From assembly GCA_903871715.1 (NCBI GenBank), contig CAIQHW010000493.1, positions 1-26,310 of the forward strand: a stretch of 26,310 nucleotides of DNA, given 5' to 3'. The stretch comes from an uncultured bacterium. Lineage in GTDB: Bacteria > Bacteroidota > Bacteroidia > Chitinophagales > CAIODY01. A model generated the notes under the pieces. The model ran no database searches. It worked only from the letters and a program-made list of their open reading frames with translations, and was not told the origin of the DNA. This document shows positions 24,484 to 26,310 of this stretch, in pieces (within the stretch, counting starts at the first letter, position 1; each line of letters starts with the position of its first letter). The translations under genes were made by a program, and so were the position numbers.

Positions 24484-24558
24484 GCCACAAAAACACTAAG
24501 ACTCGAAGAGTTAGTATGCAATTGTTTTAATTTCTTAGCATCTTTGAGCCTTTGTGGC
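24484..24558. repeat. Imperfect inverted repeat between ybeY and the next gene
   Basis: Left arm 24484-24508 (starting GCCACAAAAACACTAAG) and right arm 24534-24558 (reverse complement starting GCCACAAAGGCTCAAAG) match at 18 of 25 positions with the outer 8 bp identical. The 25-bp centre is AT-rich. CACAAAG...CTAAG words of this kind recur in many environmental Bacteroidota genomes, so this may be a decayed dispersed element. Confidence 0.5.
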
Positions 24559-24564
24559 TGCCCA

Positions 24565-24600
24565 TAAAAAAGCCACCCCAAGGCTTCATAGAGTGGCTCT
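24565..24600 (-). terminator. Intrinsic terminator of the SD-led small gene
   Basis: On the minus strand AGCCACTC pairs with GGGTGGCT (24571-24598 overall, 8 bp including one U-G pair). A short nested loop lies between and TTTTTTA follows. It lies about 30 nt after the stop codon of the minus-strand gene ending at 24630. Confidence 0.75.
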
Positions 24601-24629
24601 TCAAAATTTACAAAACCCAATGCCCCACA

Positions 24630-25016
24630 TTATTTTGTGGCAGCTGGTTTTGCTTTACGAACTGGTTTCTTACGGTCACTTTTTCGAGTGCCGCCCAATT
24701 CTTCCAGTTCATTGCTGTCTCTGCCAAACTTACCTTCAGCCCCTGCTAATACGCTGGCACACATATCATTCAGTTGACCTTCGACAATATCAAAGTTGTT
24801 GGATATGGCATCAGCTTGGTCCAACAATTTGTTATAGGCTAGCATCAAGTTTGTACACAACTGCATTTTAGCAGCTACTTCCACTTTGGTAAGCGTATTG
24901 CCCGTATCGCCATAATCAATCACCCGAGCTTTATCGGTATCAATTTGTGTCATACCAGCCAGCCTCACGGCAGCTTTGTTCATCACAGCACTTTTCACCT
25001 TCTTTTTGAAGCTCAT
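24630..25016 (-). CDS. Uncharacterised small basic-tailed protein with perfect Shine-Dalgarno
   Basis: From ATG 25016 the protein is 128 aa: MSFKKKVKSAVMNKAAVRLAGM, then TQIDTDKARVIDYGDTGNTLTKVEV, a helical middle (MLAYNKLLDQADAISNNFDIVEGQL) and GRDSNELEELGGTRKSDRKKPVRKAKP at the C-terminus. I cannot name the family. The GGxRKSDRKKPxRK ending resembles small uncharacterised proteins I recall from cyanobacteria and Bacteroidota, but I cannot verify it. The frame is open back to 25124; the start at 25016 is fixed by AGGAGGTG placed 6 nt before the ATG, an ideal Shine-Dalgarno that is rare in this phylum. It has a strong terminator of its own. The basic tail could contact nucleic acid. Confidence 0.8.
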   Translation of the reverse strand: MSFKKKVKSAVMNKAAVRLAGMTQIDTDKARVIDYGDTGNTLTKVEVAAKMQLCTNLMLAYNKLLDQADAISNNFDIVEGQLNDMCASVLAGAEGKFGRDSNELEELGGTRKSDRKKPVRKAKPAATK

Positions 25017-25022
25017 TTTAAA

Positions 25023-25030
25023 CACCTCCT
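25023..25030 (-). promoter_or_regulatory. Perfect Shine-Dalgarno (AGGAGGTG)
   Basis: The minus strand reads AGGAGGTG, then TTTAAA, then ATG at 25016. It is complementary to the 16S rRNA 3' end with optimal spacing. The other genes in the window that I checked (frr, plsX, rpmF, mnmG, ybeY, giant gene) have A/T-rich starts without it. Confidence 0.9.
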
Positions 25031-25124
25031 TTTCATTAGTCGTGTTATGATAACTTTCTGGCTGCTTTTTCAAGGCAACTACAGTTGTGGTTAGCAACTT
25101 AAATATTAAGCTATCGGCTAACAA

Positions 25125-25298
25125 TTATATTATACGATAGGTTTTAAAAAATGTTTCACACAATCTTCCATAGTTTGTTAATTTATTTATAATGCTGCAA
25201 AGCAGCCATGGTTATAGGATTTAAAGCCTCTTTCTGTTTTTCTTATTGGCTTTATGCTTTAGTGCCAAGTGTTTCACGTGGATTAAAAAAACAACATG
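25125..25298. other. Intergenic region with parS-like remnants, no gene seen
   Basis: Contains TGTTTCAC (25152-25159), a parS half-site, a GCTGC-AAA-GCAGC hairpin (25194-25206) and a TAAAGCC/GGCTTTA inverted pair (25222-25254). No ORF is convincing. The last ~20 bp before 25299 resemble a decayed unit of the 21-bp array. Confidence 0.5.
25270..25285. other. Degenerate parS-like site
   Basis: TGTTTCACGTGGATTA matches the canonical parS at 13 of 16 positions: the left half and central CACGTG are intact and the right half is altered. It lies about 1.35 kb from the nearer perfect site and immediately before the 21-bp array. ParB binding here would probably be weak. Confidence 0.5.
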
Positions 25299-25529
25299 CA
25301 AATGTGAGTTAACCATGTAGTTATGTTGAATGACAACCTTGTTATGTGAGTTTGGTACGTAGCAAACTAACATAACAACCTGCTCAACTCGAATAAGTAC
25401 GTTGTTAACTCGAAAAACAACCCAGTTATGTTGAATAACAACCCAGTTTAATTAGTTTACTACATTGTTATCTTAGTTTGGTAGGTTGTTTTTCGAGTTG
25501 AGGAGGTTGTTTTTAAACTACTTAAGAAT
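25299..25529. repeat. Palindromic tandem array, eleven 21-bp units
   Basis: Units begin every 21 bp from 25299 to 25509 without an indel. Each has a ~15-bp core usually starting GTT and often ending AAC, and a 6-bp linker (AACCCA, AACCTG or the inverse TAGGTT, GAGGTT; TACGTA in the middle). Cores occur in both orientations. GTTATGTGAGTTTG (25341-25354) pairs with CAAACTAACATAAC (25363-25376) at 13 of 14. AACTCGAAAAACAACC (25407-25422) is an exact reverse complement of 25484-25499. 25374-25396 and 25489-25511 match at 21 of 23. No frame stays open across it, so the fixed period is not due to coding. It lies upstream of the promoter for the gene at 25624. Confidence 0.9.
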
Positions 25530-25568
25530 TTACAACAAACAGCTAAAAATTTAAAACATACAAAGAGT

Positions 25569-25595
25569 TTGGTATTAGTATTTTGCTTACATTTG
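25569..25595 (+). promoter_or_regulatory. Promoter for the gene at 25624
   Basis: TACATTTG (25588-25595) matches TAnnTTTG and a TTG at 25569-25571 lies 16 bp upstream, slightly close. The start site would be about 22 nt before ATG 25624. The 21-bp array ends 39 bp upstream of the -33 element. Confidence 0.5.
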
Positions 25596-25623
25596 CATAA
25601 AACACCAAAGCACAAATATTATT

Positions 25624-26178
25624 ATGAACCAAACATTCGTACAAGCAAACAGCAATCTATCAATGGAACAGGCGGAATTAGAGGATAATCTAAATAATCA
25701 TCGAATATTATTTTCACCTATTGCTTTTAGCTTTATCAATGAAGAATTTGAAAAATTTTTAGAGGAAGTAAAACTTAAAAACAAATACATTCAACTCCCC
25801 AAAATTGAAAATGTGGGCAATAGAAGAGTATTAAATATACCCCATATGCCCTATGATAATTATTCTCTAACTATCCAGCTTTATTTAAGAGAATTGCCAA
25901 ACAAAATATACTTGTTTATTGCTTACAATAATGAAGAATCGAAAAGAAAAAATAAGGGGGAGGGTTATCAAATCGAGCACGATAAAATTGAACGGTATTG
26001 TTTTTACATCAACAAAAACAATGAAACAGGTTGGGTTAATAATCCACAAATAAAACTGGGCATCCCTGATAAATTTGATGCAATCTATTTAGTAGAGCAG
26101 GGAAATCGTTTTGTTTCTTCAAAAGTGCTCGTTGAAGAATGTTTAAATAAACTATTTGCTTTAAACATGGCTATTTAA
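25624..26178 (+). CDS. Uncharacterised 184-aa protein
   Basis: I do not recognise this family. The protein (MNQTFVQANSNLSMEQAELED...) is soluble, with no signal or membrane segment. An N-terminal helix (SFINEEFEKFLEEVKLKNKYI) is followed by beta-rich segments (YSLTIQLYLRELPNKIYLFIAYNN; KIERYCFYINKNNETGW) and a short C-terminal helix (VLVEECLNKLFAL). Codon use is AT-rich compared with the housekeeping genes. A good -7 box and an A/T-rich start support it as a real gene. The next gene starts 28 bp downstream on the same strand, so the two may form a small operon. Confidence 0.75.
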   Translation: MNQTFVQANSNLSMEQAELEDNLNNHRILFSPIAFSFINEEFEKFLEEVKLKNKYIQLPKIENVGNRRVLNIPHMPYDNYSLTIQLYLRELPNKIYLFIAYNNEESKRKNKGEGYQIEHDKIERYCFYINKNNETGWVNNPQIKLGIPDKFDAIYLVEQGNRFVSSKVLVEECLNKLFALNMAI

Positions 26179-26206
26179 TAACAATTTTAAAATAATAATC
26201 AAAAAC

Positions 26207-26310
26207 ATGATAAACAAAAAACAAACAAGCAACAAAGTTGCAACAGATGCAAGTAAAGCATTAAGAAATCAAAATTCTTCAAAAAAAGTGAAAGAATTTG
26301 CAGCTTCTGC
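26207..26310 (+). CDS. Small Lys/Ala/Ser-rich protein, N-terminal part (cut by window end)
   Basis: The ATG at 26207 opens a frame of 34 visible codons to the window end: MINKKQTSNKVATDASKALR, followed by NQNSSKKVKEFAASA. The composition and the xTSxKVAxxASKxL pattern resemble small uncharacterised proteins often found in bacterial genomes and mobile regions, which I cannot name more precisely. It lies 28 bp after the stop of the 184-aa gene and may be co-transcribed. Confidence 0.6.
   Translation, partial: MINKKQTSNKVATDASKALRNQNSSKKVKEFAAS

Noticed and set aside
25299..25529. CRISPR array
   Set aside because: There is no constant repeat separated by unrelated spacers of 30-40 bp; the whole 21-bp unit is repetitive and no cas gene is present.
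21252..25623. Replication origin in the window
   Set aside because: parS sites and mnmG suggest proximity, but I found no cluster of TTATCCACA-type DnaA boxes and no dnaA.

Overview
This window looks like chromosomal DNA of a member of the Bacteroidota. The evidence is a low-GC genome, TAnnTTTG-type -7 boxes ahead of many genes, almost no Shine-Dalgarno sequences, T9SS C-terminal sorting domains, a PorZ-like type IX secretion protein, and a Cys-less L32. The gene style suggests the Chitinophagales/Sphingobacteriia side of the phylum, but that placement is inference. No rRNA, tRNA, CRISPR array or insertion sequence was recognised.

Layout. (1) 1-2.7 kb is a minus-strand housekeeping block in the order yceD/DUF177, rpmF, plsX, frr, followed by the start of a small membrane protein cut by the window edge. 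(2) 2.75-5.5 kb is on the plus strand and holds a small HATPase (anti-sigma-like) protein and a PorZ-like T9SS component. (3) 5.6-7.2 kb holds an unrecognised 317-aa protein and a striking 42-bp tandem array of palindromes. (4) 7.2-10.7 kb is a tight minus-strand operon of three envelope/secreted proteins: a coiled-coil-ended fibre-like protein, a small probable outer-membrane barrel, and a GH16 glycoside hydrolase with a T9SS tail. Its leader carries a 6-copy heptamer repeat. (5) 11.2-21.25 kb is a single 3338-aa gene for a surface protein with autotransporter-type beta-strand repeats and a T9SS tail. Dyad symmetries lie upstream and an intrinsic terminator lies downstream. (6) 21.5-24.4 kb holds mnmG (gidA), a GNAT acetyltransferase and ybeY, with two perfect ParB-binding parS sites, one of them inside the GNAT gene. 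(7) 24.6-26.3 kb holds a small uncharacterised gene with a perfect Shine-Dalgarno sequence, a second palindromic array with an exact 21-bp period, and two unrecognised genes, the last cut by the window end.

How it fits together. mnmG plus exact parS sites suggest that the right part of the window is in or near the origin-proximal segregation region; no parA, parB, dnaA or clear DnaA-box cluster is visible. PorZ and two T9SS clients show that protein export to the cell surface is a theme of the left and middle. The least explained items are the two 21/42-bp palindromic arrays. They share a two-helical-turn spacing and GTT...AAC-bounded cores. One of them keeps its period without an open reading frame, which argues for a DNA- or RNA-level role.
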